Assembly: GCA_015680685.1 (NCBI GenBank)
Contig: MNCI01011532.1
Location: 82,567 to 146,566 of the forward strand
Length of the DNA stretch: 64,000 nt
Direction of reading: 5' to 3'
From: Gnetum montanum
Taxonomy: Eukaryota; Streptophyta; Gnetopsida; Gnetales; Gnetaceae
The position numbers were made by a program, and so were the translations under genes. This document shows, piece by piece, positions 11,233 to 22,779 of this stretch. Under the pieces are notes generated by a model that worked only from the letters and a program-made list of their open reading frames with translations, did no database searches and was not told the DNA's origin. Every line of letters starts with the position of its first letter. The first letter of the stretch is position 1.

Positions 11233-12895
11233 TGAAAAACCACTGATTTTGTCCTAGCACTTTGAAATGAGAATGATTCAAGCCCTTTTGAAATTTTGGG
11301 AGGCAAAATTTGACTAAGGCATAGAACTCACGCCCAGATTGCTCAAGACAACTTGCTCATGCTATCAAGTTAGCTTGCCCCAGTGTGAGTAACTCCAAAT
11401 GGCATGAAAATCAATTTAGAGGTGGCTTAGTCTGAGGGTGCAAGGCAAGGTTACTATTTCAGCATTCAAAGATTCAAATTTCAGGTCAAAAAGTGCAAAT
11501 TTCCACACTCACGCTGTCACTCATGCTGAGGTCACGTTGCTAGTGTGAGTGCAGTGTGAGAAACTTTTAGAGCCCAAGACTAAATCAAAATAATCTAATT
11601 TCTAAGGTGCAATTCATTCTTAGGATTCACTATTGACAACTATGGGTCCCAGCCTCTAGAATTCTAGAGTTCAAAGTCCAAAAATTATAGATTTTTTGCA
11701 GCTCACACTATGGTCACGTTGCAGCTCATGTTGTAGTCATGCTGCACTCACGCTAGTAGCATGAGTCAAGCGTGAGCTACCATAGGTGGCTCAAAAAAAG
11801 TCACTTTCAAGCTTATTTTTTGATTTTCATATCACTCTCATGGTCATCCAAAGTCATACAATAGTTTCACTCAAGAATCGGGCTTCAAAAATCAAAGTTT
11901 GGAGTGAAATACATCAGTTTCGAGTCACTCATGCTAAGGTCATGCTGAGGAGACATTGGCAATGTGAGTGTAGCATGCGCATGTTGAGGAGAACAAAATT
12001 GACTCATGTCAGAAGTTCTAGTCAAGCAAAGAAGCCTCAAATAGCCACAGAGCCACTTAGATCGACATCCTGCAATAGCCAATTCAAAAATCTAGAATTT
12101 TCAAGTGAGCCAGAGTCAAATTCTCTTATTGTAAATTGTCATTTCATTGTAAATGTTCATCATTTGTGAGCTTTTTGAGCTCTTACGCTCCAAATTATAT
12201 GTGTCATGAGTGTAAGCTAGCTTGAGTAAGTTATCACACGCTATAAGATACAATGTACCTGGTCAAAAATGTAACTTGCCCATGCACGTCCAACTCACAC
12301 ACAACTGTCCATTGGACACGTGTCACTAGATACACTTTCCTCTCATCTCTTAGCTGTTGATTCTACCCATGAATTCCGTACCTAAGCCCAGTCAATCCAC
12401 ATAAATGGGGTTGGTAATTTTCAAAGTTGATGGCTTAGGAAACTTAGACCAGCAATCCTTGGATTCTTGGGTACACTTGACTTCTAGCATCCAAGCACAT
12501 CTAAAGCACATCACATCACCCTGGGGCTTGGCGCTTAACCTACCATCCACACGTGTAGCTATGCCTTGACCGGTGCACATCTTTTCTAAGCAATACAATA
12601 CAGTTCATTTTTCTAGCCATTATTTTACTTGTAATACTATTCTATGTATGCTTCTGTTTACATTTAGCATGCTCTTTTTACATTTAGAACATCATGTATG
12701 ATAACCCCAATGCAAGCCATAGTTTATGCTCAGGGAAGTTCTTAGTTGATTTGTGTGCAAATCATCTAAGGCATTCTACCTTTGTTTTCTTTTCCAGCTT
12801 ACCCTCAGGTGAAGGCAAGGTCAACTATGTCTACCTGACAATATTTTGGTGTTTATTTCCCTTCTAGCCTTACACCAACGATTTAGGTCAGTTCA
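11233..12895 (+). mobile_element. 3' LTR of E1
   Basis: Begins TGAAAAACC and ends CAGTTCA, about 1.66 kb. The final part (12740-12895) aligns with the R/U5-like ends of the other LTRs of the family. The interior is rich in CTCACGCT / AGCGTGAG, the same motif variant that fills E1's own spacer at 2640-3850. Confidence 0.85.
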
Positions 12896-14290
12896 AGTAG
12901 TTTGGTTAGTTGCTCAGTTCTAAAGCTATCCAGTTGGTCTATGGGAACAATTGTAAAGGATCCCGCTATGCTACTTGTTGGGCCACGAGCTACTCTTGTA
13001 ATTTCTACACCTCTGCCTCAGCATGTGCAACCATCACTTCTGTTAACACCAACTTCCCCTTCGTGGAAATGAGGTCTGACTAAATTTCCATAACATCTTG
13101 AGGGATGTCAAAAAGAGGTGTCATTACTTGTCCATTTTTTAGCAATTGATGAAGCACATCCTCATGTTTTGAAGGAGTCATTAAGGTTCCTATGAGTTTT
13201 TCTAGTGGCATAACAGGTACATTGAATGATTCTTTGATGTGGTCTGCAACCACTTCTGCAACTCCCATAACATCCTAGTGTTGCATGACCACCATAGTGG
13301 CCCCTTCACTAGTTTCTAATTGCACTTGGAAAGACACTGTGTTTTCTAAGATCTATTGTGACCAAGTACTTTTCCCTCCTCCTGTATGAATAGACACTTC
13401 ACCCCTTGTGCGATCCAAAGAAACCGTGGGCTGTATGGCATCATCAACGATGCGGAAGAGATTTGCATCATCATGACTTACCCAACGAACCATCTCAATG
13501 ATGGCCCTAAGATGGCTCATCGATGGTCTATAATCTTGCGATGATAGTGGTTAATCCTAGCCTATGCTAGGCCCTACTTCTTGTTGATGGCTGGGTCATG
13601 TACTTGGAGGTTGGCTAGGTCCTACAAGTTGAGTTGCAGTTGGTCCAGCCATCTATTCTTCTTCTTCTTCTGGCCCAGTGTCTGACTAGTGATTTTGCTT
13701 ATAGCTGGTAGCTTTAACAGTTCTAAATATGAAGCATTTTGGACTTGTCAAAGGACATCATTAGTGTATCCTCTGATACCAGAATTTTGGCACAACTTTC
13801 TGATAAGACAAGGGAAGGGCAACACCATCGTCCCTGTCTTCCATTTCTCAAACCGCCTTAGGATCTCCATTAAGTATAGATGGGGTAGGTTAGCATTAAC
13901 CTTTCCTGTCACCACTGCACATCCTCTTGCTACATACGTGGATATTATTTTTAAGCCCTTCATGGGGAAGAGGTGATAGGTTTCAATTTTGAAGTAGATC
14001 CTCTCCTCCATCGTCAACTCACCAACTGTCTTATCTCTGCCATATGTCCTTTCCAACCAATCCTGTCACACATCGGGGTCAGAATGTAATAAGAGCCAGA
14101 AAATGGAAACCAAAATGGAATAGAAAACTGGTAAGAATAGTGTACTTGGGAAAAAATATGGTGGATCCTTACCCAATCCTTGGACATGGTGGATGTGCTA
14201 TGGTTTCAGCGTTGGCCTCCACCTCCTCCAATGTAGGGTTCTTCACAGGTGCAACCTACTTCACCATGATGCTAAGAGTGAGTTAGAAAC
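12896..14290 (-). pseudogene. Divergent antisense accessory gene, probably of host element E4, truncated
   Basis: Reading on the minus strand: an exon at about 14290-14174; a GT-AG intron about 14173-14066 (GTAAGG...GTGACAG); then a long coding-like stretch to 12896, cut by E1's LTR. The best part, 14056-13748, reads RCAVVTGK-like text followed by LPHLYLMEILRRF and LPFPCLIRKLCQNSGI. This is the pattern of proteins annotated in plants as putative plant transposon protein (first part / LPF-LI-LC / G). Further on (13480-13400) come acidic and coiled-coil-like segments around DANLFRIVDDAI. It is too different from the E1-E3 antisense genes for a simple alignment, but similar in domain style, orientation and position. 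Stops and frameshifts mark it as broken. Assignment to E4 is inferred from the nesting. Confidence 0.55.
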
Positions 14291-15240
14291 TTGGAAAATA
14301 TCTATTTCTAGAGTAAGTACACTAATAGTAGTACAAAAATGAATGGACTACACCAGCATCAGGCCACTGGTGACTACTACTATGCTAGGCAAGGGAATGG
14401 GAAACAACCATAGTGATAGACCTCTCTCACTTAGGCATAGTAGTGATGGAATGGGAGGCAACAACATTTTCTCTAAATCTTTTTGAATTTATAATAAACC
14501 CAAAGCAAGTATCCAAGAGCAAATCTTGGTTTCCCTTTTTTAAAAAGTTCACAAAATGGAAACAAGAACTATGCTAGAGTTCTTATAAAGCTTTTTCAAA
14601 AAGTTGCTATTTTTGGCTAGGCCTTGTGCTAGACTTTCCAAAGAATGGCATGGAAGGCCATGACTACATTGGGATTAGTGATATTCTAAATAGACTACAC
14701 TAGGGTTGACATTCTAAGAAGTCATGGATAACTTCCAATTTCATTTAACAACCATCAAATATGTTCAAAACCTGGATTAAGTGCTTTATAACCCAAAATA
14801 TAGCTAAGAATGAGAGGTCTTATGGACTACACTGACAGAGGCCAAAAGACTACTCTAGGCTAGTGTAGTCCAAGACATTACTAGCGTAGTCATGGATGGG
14901 ATGAACTTCTGGCCAAAACCCTTGAATGCATTGAAACTTGATCAAGAGCACTTCAACTATGACAAAAATCAAGCTTTTGCACTAACTACGCTAAGGGAAG
15001 TAAAGGACTATGTTAGTCTCTAATATGCAAACGTGCTAAGGTTTTAGCATTGGCCCACCAGGGAACAAAATGACATGTATAACCTTAACACAACCTCTGG
15101 CAAACTATGGAACATCATTCATACATGTTGAACTTAACCTCTGGCAAAAAAATGACCACTTTTTGACAACCTTAACCTAGACTACATTGGATGGAAGTGG
15201 GGACTATGCTAGCCTAGTGTAAACCTAGCCCAAGGCTAGT
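14291..15240. repeat. GACTACGCT / AGCGTAGTC motif-rich spacer (left half of E4 spacer)
   Basis: No gene. Dispersed motif variants GACTACACT, TAGTGTAGTCC and AACTACGCTAAGG recur through the stretch. The style matches 46699-48480, and I infer that the two are halves of one spacer split by E3. There is an abrupt junction near 15240, where E3 coding homology begins. Confidence 0.55.
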
Positions 15241-15334
15241 GTAGTCCACTTATTTACAATCACATAGGCACAAGATCCCCCAAAGAAGATCGATGAGTCA
15301 TTATCTGTAGTGACTAAATGTCCTGTAGGGTGGT
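15241..15334 (+). pseudogene. E3 antisense gene, left fragment cut by E2
   Basis: Plus-strand coding fragment homologous to E2 at about 27323-27415. It has LFTIT-stop-AQD against LFDVTRSQD, then IDESLSVVT against IEESVSVTT. The frame continues across the E2 insertion into 36658 and onward. The 3' half of the gene is on the far side of E2. Exons upstream of this fragment, and E3's pol and 3' LTR, are missing, so E3 lost its left part at about 15240. Confidence 0.75.
15330..15334. repeat. Target-site duplication of E2, left copy (GTGGT)
   Basis: GTGGT, identical to 36653-36657 on the other side of E2. Removing E2 plus one copy restores an open frame in E3's antisense gene. Confidence 0.9.
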
Positions 15335-17139
15335 TGTACCATCTGAAATCGTTGATGAGAGGCTAGAATGAACGGACACTGAGAGATCTACGGATGAAAT
15401 AGTAAGACCCTGCCTTCGCTTGAGGGCAAGTTGGAAATCAACAAAGGCAGAGTGCCTTGAATGGTCCACATGCGGATCAAATGAGGACTTCCCCGAATGT
15501 ACACAATCGCGGTACGTTGGGTTATACGTAAACGAATGCAAAAACTGAATGTAAACAAAATAAAAAAAATGAATGTAAACTGTTTAAATAACGAAAATAG
15601 GAAAATGTGAACAGGAAAAATAATGTAAACTGCAGAAATTTGAGCAATAATGCAAAATATTTTTATTGATAAATAATTAGAATATGCATAGGTCAAAACA
15701 CAGTTGCGGAGTGATCGCAAGGTGGACGTTTAGCCCCGATGGATGAGAACGGATGCTGGGAAGATGCAGGTCTTTTTTTTTGGTTGCAGGTGTATAGCGT
15801 CCAGTCTGTATGAAGCCCAACGTATGAGATTGACGCCTAGATTTCTTAAATATGTAAGATTTAAATTTTTCAAACCTTGATCTAGTGGAAAAATATGAGA
15901 TTTATGGGATTTTAGACGCGAGATTTGGATCTAGAAGAAGATTAGTGGCTGCAGGATGAGCAAACTTCGGATTGGGTGACAAGTGTGTGGGTTAACCAGA
16001 TGCACGAAATGTTACAACGTATAGCATGTAGTGTGACCAAGATCTCTTATGCTGACATGTGTAATCCACAACATAAGAGCTTGATACGCTGAAAAATGAA
16101 AAATGTACAAAGAATGTTAAATTACAAAAGTGGATCTGGATGTTCGACCTTCAGATCTGTAGATCTGTGCTATTTTTTGCTCTGCCAAGGCCTCCAGCAT
16201 GTGTGGATCTAGCTTTGGCATGTCTAGAGTGTGTCTTGGCATCAATGTCTAGTGTCCAGCATCTAGCATCCATTGTATGAAAGTGTTTACACTGGGTTTA
16301 TGCTACTGGAAGCATGTCCGTGTGACTAACAACGTATGACCTGAAAATATAGCATTTTGAACCCATTTTTGTCCTGTGAGACCCATTTTAAGAGTGGATC
16401 TGCATGCCATGGGTCATGAGGGTTTTGTGTGCCAAATTTGAACTGATTTGGATGTCGTTTGGCCCTGTTTTGGTTGATGACATTGGGCATTACGCTGTGC
16501 CGCCTCTGAAAAATAACCCCAGCGTCACCAAGTCAAAATGGCATATTTAAGGCCCAATTTTTGATTTTCTAGAGGCTGGGAGCTACTAGGGACCTTGGTG
16601 AAGGTCATGGAGGTCCTTTTGCTCAATTTTTGCCTTTTTTGACTCAATTTTGGGGCTCCAAAAATTGGTGACGCTGATCCTTACGCTATGCCACGTCTAA
16701 AAAATAACCCTAGCGTCACCAAGTTAAAATGGCATATTTGAGGCCCAAATTTTGATTTTCTAGAGGTTGGGAGTTGTTGGAGACCTTGGTGAAGGTTATG
16801 GATGGTCCTTGTGCCCAATTTCAGCCTATTTTGGCTTAGTTTTAGGGCTCCAAAAGTTGGTGACGTTGATCCTTACGCTATGCCGCATCTGAAAAAGTAA
16901 CCCCAGTGTACTTAGCCAAAACCCAACATTTTGAGCCCAAAACTTTTAATTCTAGATGCTGAAAATTGGTGCAGTGGCCTATAGGTCTCGGGGGGACCTT
17001 GCCTATTGAATCATGAACCATCAGGGGCTGTTTCGGAGGCCTCCAAGTTTGGTCATGTTGTACTCATGCTTGGGTAGCTACAATGACTTAACTTGAATCT
17101 TGTCTGAAAGTGCTAGGCCAAAATTTTGTAGTATTTTCA
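15335..17139 (-). mobile_element. 3' LTR of E2
   Basis: On the plus strand it begins TGTACCATCTG and ends AGTATTTTCA (sense start TGAAAATACT, sense end GGTACA); 1805 bp. It keeps more CpG sites in its first 700 bp (plus coordinates) than the 5' LTR does. Confidence 0.93.
16491..17060 (-). repeat. ~191-bp tandem repeat, three units, in the E2 3' LTR
   Basis: Units start with TACGCTGTGCC or TACGCTATGCC at 16491, 16682 and 16874. They share TAACCCCAGCGTCACCAAG, TTGATTTTCTAGAGG and GGGACCTTGGTGAAGG. The same set is in the 5' LTR at about 36001-36480. Confidence 0.85.
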
Positions 17140-17159
17140 TTGGCCCCTCTTTGTTGATG
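17140..17159 (-). other. Polypurine tract of E2
   Basis: In sense: CATCAACAAAGAGGGGCCAA, directly next to the 3' LTR start. The equivalents in E1 and E4 sit at the same place. Confidence 0.8.
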
Positions 17160-18297
17160 CCTAGAGGAATCTACCTAAGAGGCATCGAAAAAGAAGTACA
17201 AAACACCACGAGCAACCAAGTATCAAGCATTGTTCTTTGGCACTTGGCCAGATGTCATCGCACTGTGTTCAGAAGTACCTGAGATCAGGATATGAGGTTT
17301 TGAGATGTATGGGGAGAAGGTTTGTAACTGTGAGATCAGGGATTGATGAAGGAATGATTTTTTTCTAACTGTGGGAAGAGGAATGCTCTTGTGTGAACAC
17401 ATCATTTTGGTCTTCGTTAATAGTCAGTATCTAGCGGACTTGGGACTAAGGCATGGGATGTGCATCCTTTGGAGGAACGAGACTCTTGTATCCTAGTTAA
17501 GAGAATTCATTGTCACAACCAAGGCCACGCGATGAGGTGGTGTGTTCTTTGGAGAAACAGGACCCTTGTTGAGTATCAAAGGGAACTCGTTGTCCAATAG
17601 CCAAAGCCACGCTATGGGATGCAACATGATTGTTTGAGACACGAGTGTTTTCTTCCAAGACAAGTACCTTCCCTCCTGGGGCTTATATGGAAAGTGCCAA
17701 GGGTCTTGTGATGGATTTTTCTCTTTTATTTTTTATATTTATTTATTTATTTTTATTTTCTTTTATTTTTTTTTAAACAAAGCTCTCTTTCAATGTTATA
17801 CTTGTGCTCGTGTGCTTGTATCTGTTTCATGTGTTGTGTTGTGTGTTGCAACCTCTTTGAGAGTTATAGTGTGCAACCATGTGTTCAGAGTTTTGGGGTG
17901 ACTAGGATGTATTTGGAAAATGTAACTGAACAAGGTAGAAAGAACATGTTAGGGAATAAGGAATGTTTGGGAAACTGGAAATGTACTTGTGAATGATTTG
18001 ATTAACCTGGTTACATGCATGAGGAACAATGTGGTACCTTGTTGTCGTGGTGAAGTGCATCCTTGTACAAACACCTCTAGGTGTCATCCTGTAAACACAA
18101 ATCCAAGAAGATAAAAATACCACGAGTGTGGTGAGTTAGCTTAACACTTTAAACATGGATGCAACCGATGGGATGGAGACACCGTGTGCAACCGTAGGCA
18201 AACAAAATTGAGCAGCAGCAATGTTGTCAGAGTCCATGTGATGAATTCATGCAGCAAGTTGATGACAACAACAAATTAGTAAGCTAGTGAAGAAGTT
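17160..18297 (-). other. E2 3' noncoding internal region
   Basis: No supported gene. It includes a T-rich tract (17725-17778, A-rich in sense) matching the A-rich tract of E1 at 10613-10680. Short ORFs near the purine tract are conserved only as DNA. Confidence 0.6.
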
Positions 18298-18650
18298 TCT
18301 AGTTTATAGTCTTGGTGGACTATCGTGGATTAGTTTTACGTCATAAACCGTTGGACGTTGTCAGTTTAGCGTCATAGTGGATAGTGCAATGGTAGTTTAT
18401 AGTTGTGGCAGACTATGGAGAGGTGAGCTAGTTTATAGTCTTAGAGAAATTTGGCAGATGAGAATGGGGGAGTTTACTGTCATTTTAGACGATCTGTGGT
18501 ATCAGTTATAGGTCATGATGCAAGGACCGTTCTGTGGTATCAGTTTATCGTCATGATGCTAGGACGAATCTGTGGTATCAGTTTATTGTCATGATGCCAG
18601 GACAAATATGTGGTATTAGTTTATCGTCATGATGCCAGGACTAATGCATA
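18298..18650 (-). repeat. ~38-bp tandem repeats at the 3' border of E2 pol
   Basis: Four clear units from about 18495 (GTGGTATCAGTTTATCGTCA then TGATGCCAGGAC) plus more degenerate units with AGTTTATAGTC back to 18298. It is the counterpart of 7901-8262 in E1. Confidence 0.9.
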
Positions 18651-18663
18651 CCTTAGGCTTTAT

Positions 18664-21600
18664 TCAGACGTAAAATGGCTTGAGGTACATGTGATTTGTT
18701 GGATGAGAAAGCTTGTTACCGTCCATATCAGCTAGTTTGAATGCTTCATTTTTGTACACTTTAGTGACCAAGTAAGGCCCTTCCTAATTGGCCAATAATT
18801 TATCTGAGTGTTCATGGACCACCTTAAGGACAAGGTCACCTTCCTTGATCGGGCGCTTGTGAATGCCATGTTGATGTCACCATCGTTGTTACTTCTGGTA
18901 CAACTCAATTTGATCCAGTGTGCATGTTTGTTCCTCCTCCATCGAGTCAAGGTTAACAATGCATGAGTAATTATTTTGACTTTCATTGAGGAGTTTGAAG
19001 AGTATGATCCACAATGAAGGTACTTGCAACTCCAAAGGTAAAATAGCTTCTGAACCATAAACAAGACTGTAAGGTGTTTTACCTATGGATGTTCTGTGCG
19101 TCATTCGATATGGCCATAGCAATAAACTAGCTGTTCGTGCCATCTTCTTTTGCTTTGATTAAGCATTTTCTTGAGCACCATGATAACCATTTTATTAGTG
19201 GATTCTACTTGACTGTTGCTCTAAGGATAGTATGATGATGAAAACAAATGTTTGATGCCTAGGCTCTCACAAAAGGTTTTGATTTTGACACTGCTGAATT
19301 GTGGCCTGTTATCAGTGATTATGATCATTGGAATGCCAAAAAAAGTCACAATGTTTTCAAGGATGAAGTTGCATACTTGTTTTGATGTGGTCTTCCTAAG
19401 AGGAATAACTTCTACCCATTTTGTGAAATATTCCGTTGCGGTTATAATGAAGCTATGTCCTGCGGAAGATGGGGGAGTTATTGGTCCTATGATGTCTAAC
19501 CCCCATCTCTAGAAGGGCCATGTGATTTGAGCTATATGCAACTCGTTAGGTGATACATGTATAAGATTACCATGTTTTTGACAAATGCTACATGTTTTGA
19601 CTTTGGAGAAATAGTCGTACTCCATGTGTAGCCAATAGTAGCCTAAACATCTAATCTTGGTTGTCATTGCCTTGGGTGCTATGTGCCCTCCGCAAAGTCC
19701 TTCATGAACTTGCTCCATGATGGTTTGGCTATCGATGCTACTAATTCACACTAAAAAAATGCCTTCATAGGATCTACGACATAACGTGTCCCCTACTAGT
19801 GCATACTGTCGAGAGCGTTTCCACACAGCATCTTTCTAAGCATTTGTTAGATGTTGAGGTGGTTCACCATGTAGAAGGTACTCTTTTATGTCATCATACC
19901 ATTCCATGGTGTGTGTTATGCTAACGGATGCTATGGGTAGTTCATCGGGAGTGTCAATTATGGGCTTGGCACAACTCGTTATGGAACTGGGCAATGCATG
20001 AAACATGTCAGGTGAAATGTTTAGGGCTAGTGTTGCAAGTGCATCTGCAATGGTATTGTCACTTCTGGAAACATGTTGCACATTTATGTTTGTGAATTAT
20101 TTCAACAGGTGTTTTGCCAAGTCACAGTATGGTTGTAAATGTAAAGCTTTACATGTGTATACATCTGTGACCTGATTGATGACTAACTGTGAGTCACCTC
20201 TGACTACGAGCCATGTGGTTTCTGAAGTTAGTGTTGCCATGAGACCTTTAAGAAGACCTTCATACTCTGCCACGTTGTTAGTGCAAGGAAAGTTTAAATG
20301 ATAAGCAAAGGGTTGTATCTCCCCAGAGGAATATGTGATGATAGCCGTAGCACTTCCTCCTTGGGAGGTCGATGCTCCATCAAAGTTTAAGATGACATCA
20401 TAGTTATCAGGTACTGTGTCTATTGTGTTTACATTCTCATCAGAAAACTCTGGGTTGATCGTTGCTTGGTCTTGTGTCGGTGATGTGGTCATTTGATTGA
20501 CTATAGCTTGACCTTTAACTAATGATTGAGCTATGTAGTATAGGTCAAACTCAGCAATCATCGCTTTCCATCTAGCTATCTTGCTTGATTCATATATGTT
20601 GTTCATGATAGCTCTGAGCACGTTGTCTTTATAGATGATATTAACTTGGTTACAGAAGAGATAATGTTGCCACTTCTTAAAAAAAAAAGATAAGGGAAAG
20701 GAATGACCTTTCCACGTCATTGTAACATTGTTCGTAGGCTACTAATGCATGGCTCAAGTAGTAAATAGGGATTTCAGTTCCATCACCACGTTTCTGATAA
20801 AGCATAGATGCAATGGATGATTCAGATGTTGCAAGGTAGATGTAAAATGGTTTATCATTCTGTGGTGGATGAACTATCAGTAGTTAAGCTAGCACCATTT
20901 TGATGTTCTCAAAGGCTTCTTGGCACTATGGAGTCCATTCAAAATGGACATTCTTGCGTAATAAGTGCTGCATAGGCGTCAACTTGTCCGTCCATTTTTC
21001 AATAAAGTGTCTAATAAACTATAATCTACCTTGTAGACCATGAAGTTCAGTAAGGTTGCTAGGTGGTTTCAGATTTGTTATTGCCTTAACCTTATCCAGA
21101 TCTACTCGTATCCTTGTCTTAGATACGACGAATCCAAGCATTTTTCCTATTTTGACCCCAAAGACACATTTCTTCGGGTTGAGCCTAAGCTTGTATTTTA
21201 GACAACGTTTTAATACCAAGTCTAGATCTTGGACATGTTTCTCAGTTGTTTTTGATTTGACCACAATGTCATCTACATAGTCATTGAGCAAGCTGAACAT
21301 GTAATCACTAAAGATGAATGTCATTGCTTGTTGGTACATGGCCCCGGCAGTCTTAAGATCGAATGGCATCATCGTATAACAAAATGTACCCCATGGTTTC
21401 ATAAAGGTTATCCTAAGTTGATGTTTGAGGTTGATCCTAATCTAGTTGTATCTTGAAAATCCATCCATAAAGGATAACAATGCATGCCCAGCGGTTGAAT
21501 CAACAAGTTGATTGATGCTAGGTAGTGGGAAGTCATCCTTTATGATTGCAATGTTGAGGTCATGGAAGTCAATACATAGACGAATGATCTCATTCTTCTT

Positions 21601-22199
21601 TGGGACTATAACCATGTTGGATACCCAATCAACGTAGTCCACAGCTCAGATGAAACTAGCTTGATAAAGGTTTATGATCTCATTGCGAACTGCCAACGCT
21701 ACTTCAGGCTTGACCTTGTGTGTTTTTTGTTTCACTGGTCTTAGTTTTGGATAAAGTATAATGTTATGATGGACTATTTGAGGGTTGAGCCCAGGCATGT
21801 CAATGTAAGACCAAGAAAATGCTTTCATGTTATCTTTTAACACTTAAGTTATGTCACTGGCAAGTTGTGGATTTAATAGAGTACTTATTTTTAAAATTTT
21901 AACTTCACCATTTAACGTAGTTATGGGGAATTCGGCTAGGGGATCTTCGATGATGTTATTAGCTTCTAGGTCCAGAGATTTTGTTATTTCTTCAAAGAAA
22001 TTTAATGTTTCTTGGGTCAATGCCACCAAATTACCATATGTTGGGGAGTCTAAATCAATGGACTCTAGATTGATTTTTCGTTTAATTGCTCCATGTAGTT
22101 CATTGATAGACAACGGCATAAAGAGTTGCTTGCTATCCATGTATTTGCTCTTGCCAATGAAATAGGGAGCTATGTCAGCGAGGGTGAGTTTTCCTTTCT
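18664..22199 (-). pseudogene. pol: E2 pol: RT, RNase H, aRNH-type RNase H, integrase
   Basis: The best-preserved polymerase of the family here. In sense order: linker (SINELHGAIKR near 22095; LDLEANNIIEDPL); RT with YVDD at 21268-21279; Ty3 RNase H about 20830-20500 (YIYLATSESS, KDNVLRAIMNN); a second RNase H about 20400-20110 with FDGAS, CTNNVAEYEGL and VRGDSQLV, so the expected acidic residues are present; then DNTIADALATLA. Integrase has HEGLCGGHI and CSICQKHG (19720-19570), WGLDIIGP (19500), ITDNRPQF (19315) and YYPQS...QVES (about 19215). A frameshift near 19140 precedes the C-terminal part (SLVYGSEAILPLELQVPSLW) and the tail LKPFYV-stop. At least six stops replace glutamine codons still present in E1. 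It is inactive. Confidence 0.93.
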
Positions 22200-22271
22200 C
22201 TTAAGAAATTGATTCTACGTTTAAATGTAATCGATGGTACACCAAGGGTAGTTTACCATCGGGCCTGGACG
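22200..22271 (-). other. Candidate 3' splice site region upstream of E2 RT
   Basis: In sense, AATTTCTTAAG is followed by AGAAAGG, where homology between E1 and E2 coding text begins. The E1 counterpart is ACTCTTTCACCAAG at about 4447-4460. If used, splicing from the end of PRO to here would remove the antisense gene from the sense mRNA. Weak evidence. Confidence 0.3.
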
Positions 22272-22425
22272 TATGGCAGTTTAAGGCCATACCGGGCTAG
22301 GGGTGGCAGTTTAAGGCCGTACCGGGCCATGAGTGGCAATTTAAGGCCATACCGGGCCATGTGTGGTAGTTTAAGGTCATATCGGACCATGAGTGGCAGT
22401 TTAAGGCCATACTGAGCCATGTGTG
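22272..22425 (-). repeat. 30-bp tandem repeats at the 5' border of E2 pol
   Basis: Five units of 30 bp on the plus strand: TGGCAGTTTAAGGCCATACC then GGGCCATGAG. They share the AGTTTAAGGCCAT core with arrays at 29735-30088 and 40535-40870 and, inverted, with 4235-4370. Confidence 0.92.
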
Positions 22426-22779
22426 TGTACAAGAATTTGATTTTTTTTATATTTTATTTTATATATATATATAAGGTTTAGGCATTGATAAAATAAAAGG
22501 GGGCAACCTAATCAAATTAACAAAGAATAACATTATGTATTTTGCTTTATTTTTAGAAGCTTTTACAATTTGGTTTTTGCCCAAAGGGGTTAGTGTAATT
22601 AAAATTAAATATTTTATTTATATTATTTAAATTTTTTACTTTTAAGGTGTGGGCATTTTACCTAGGAGGTTAGCGTCAAAACAACGTGGTAAAAATAAGA
22701 GTAATGGTTACATATAATAAAATAAAGGGGGGAATTAAAAATGTTTGACCAGTAAAAGTAAAAGTCATTTCATGATTTT
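22426..22779. other. AT-rich spacer, no gene seen
   Basis: Contains a (TA)n tract (22463-22475) and AT-rich text; corresponds to 3851-4234 in E1. Confidence 0.6.

Larger units (their letters stand above)
1..12895 (+). mobile_element. E1: Tat/Ogre-like Ty3/gypsy element, 5' part outside window
   Basis: Only the part from inside the antisense gene to the end of the 3' LTR is visible. The order on the plus strand is: antisense gene (minus), motif-rich spacer, 30-bp repeat array, pol, 38-bp repeat array, 3' noncoding region, purine tract, 3' LTR. This matches E2 read on the minus strand. A solo LTR at 8811-10380 splits the 3' noncoding part. The 3' LTR ends at 12895 and abuts a truncated minus-strand gene, so E1 probably inserted into that gene. 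The flank is AGTAG (12896-12900); its partner lies outside the window, so the duplication cannot be checked. Confidence 0.85.

Noticed and set aside
11084-11281. Similar short ORFs next to the purine tracts (minus here, plus at 17100-17282 and 52669-52905)
   Set aside because: The DNA is conserved because it is the 3' internal region; the ORF strand and frame relative to the element are not consistent with a gene.
13689-13976. 95-residue plus-strand ORF
   Set aside because: It is opposite to the minus-strand text with LPFPCLIRKLC, which fits a known protein style and continues beyond.
15388-15720. Minus-strand ORFs in the E2 3' LTR (also 34950-35238)
   Set aside because: Inside LTR R/U5-like sequence, T-rich, with changing frames between the two LTRs.
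22209-22415. 68-residue ORF with repeated SLRPYRAMSG text
   Set aside because: It is a translation of the 30-bp tandem array; the counterpart in E1 is not open.
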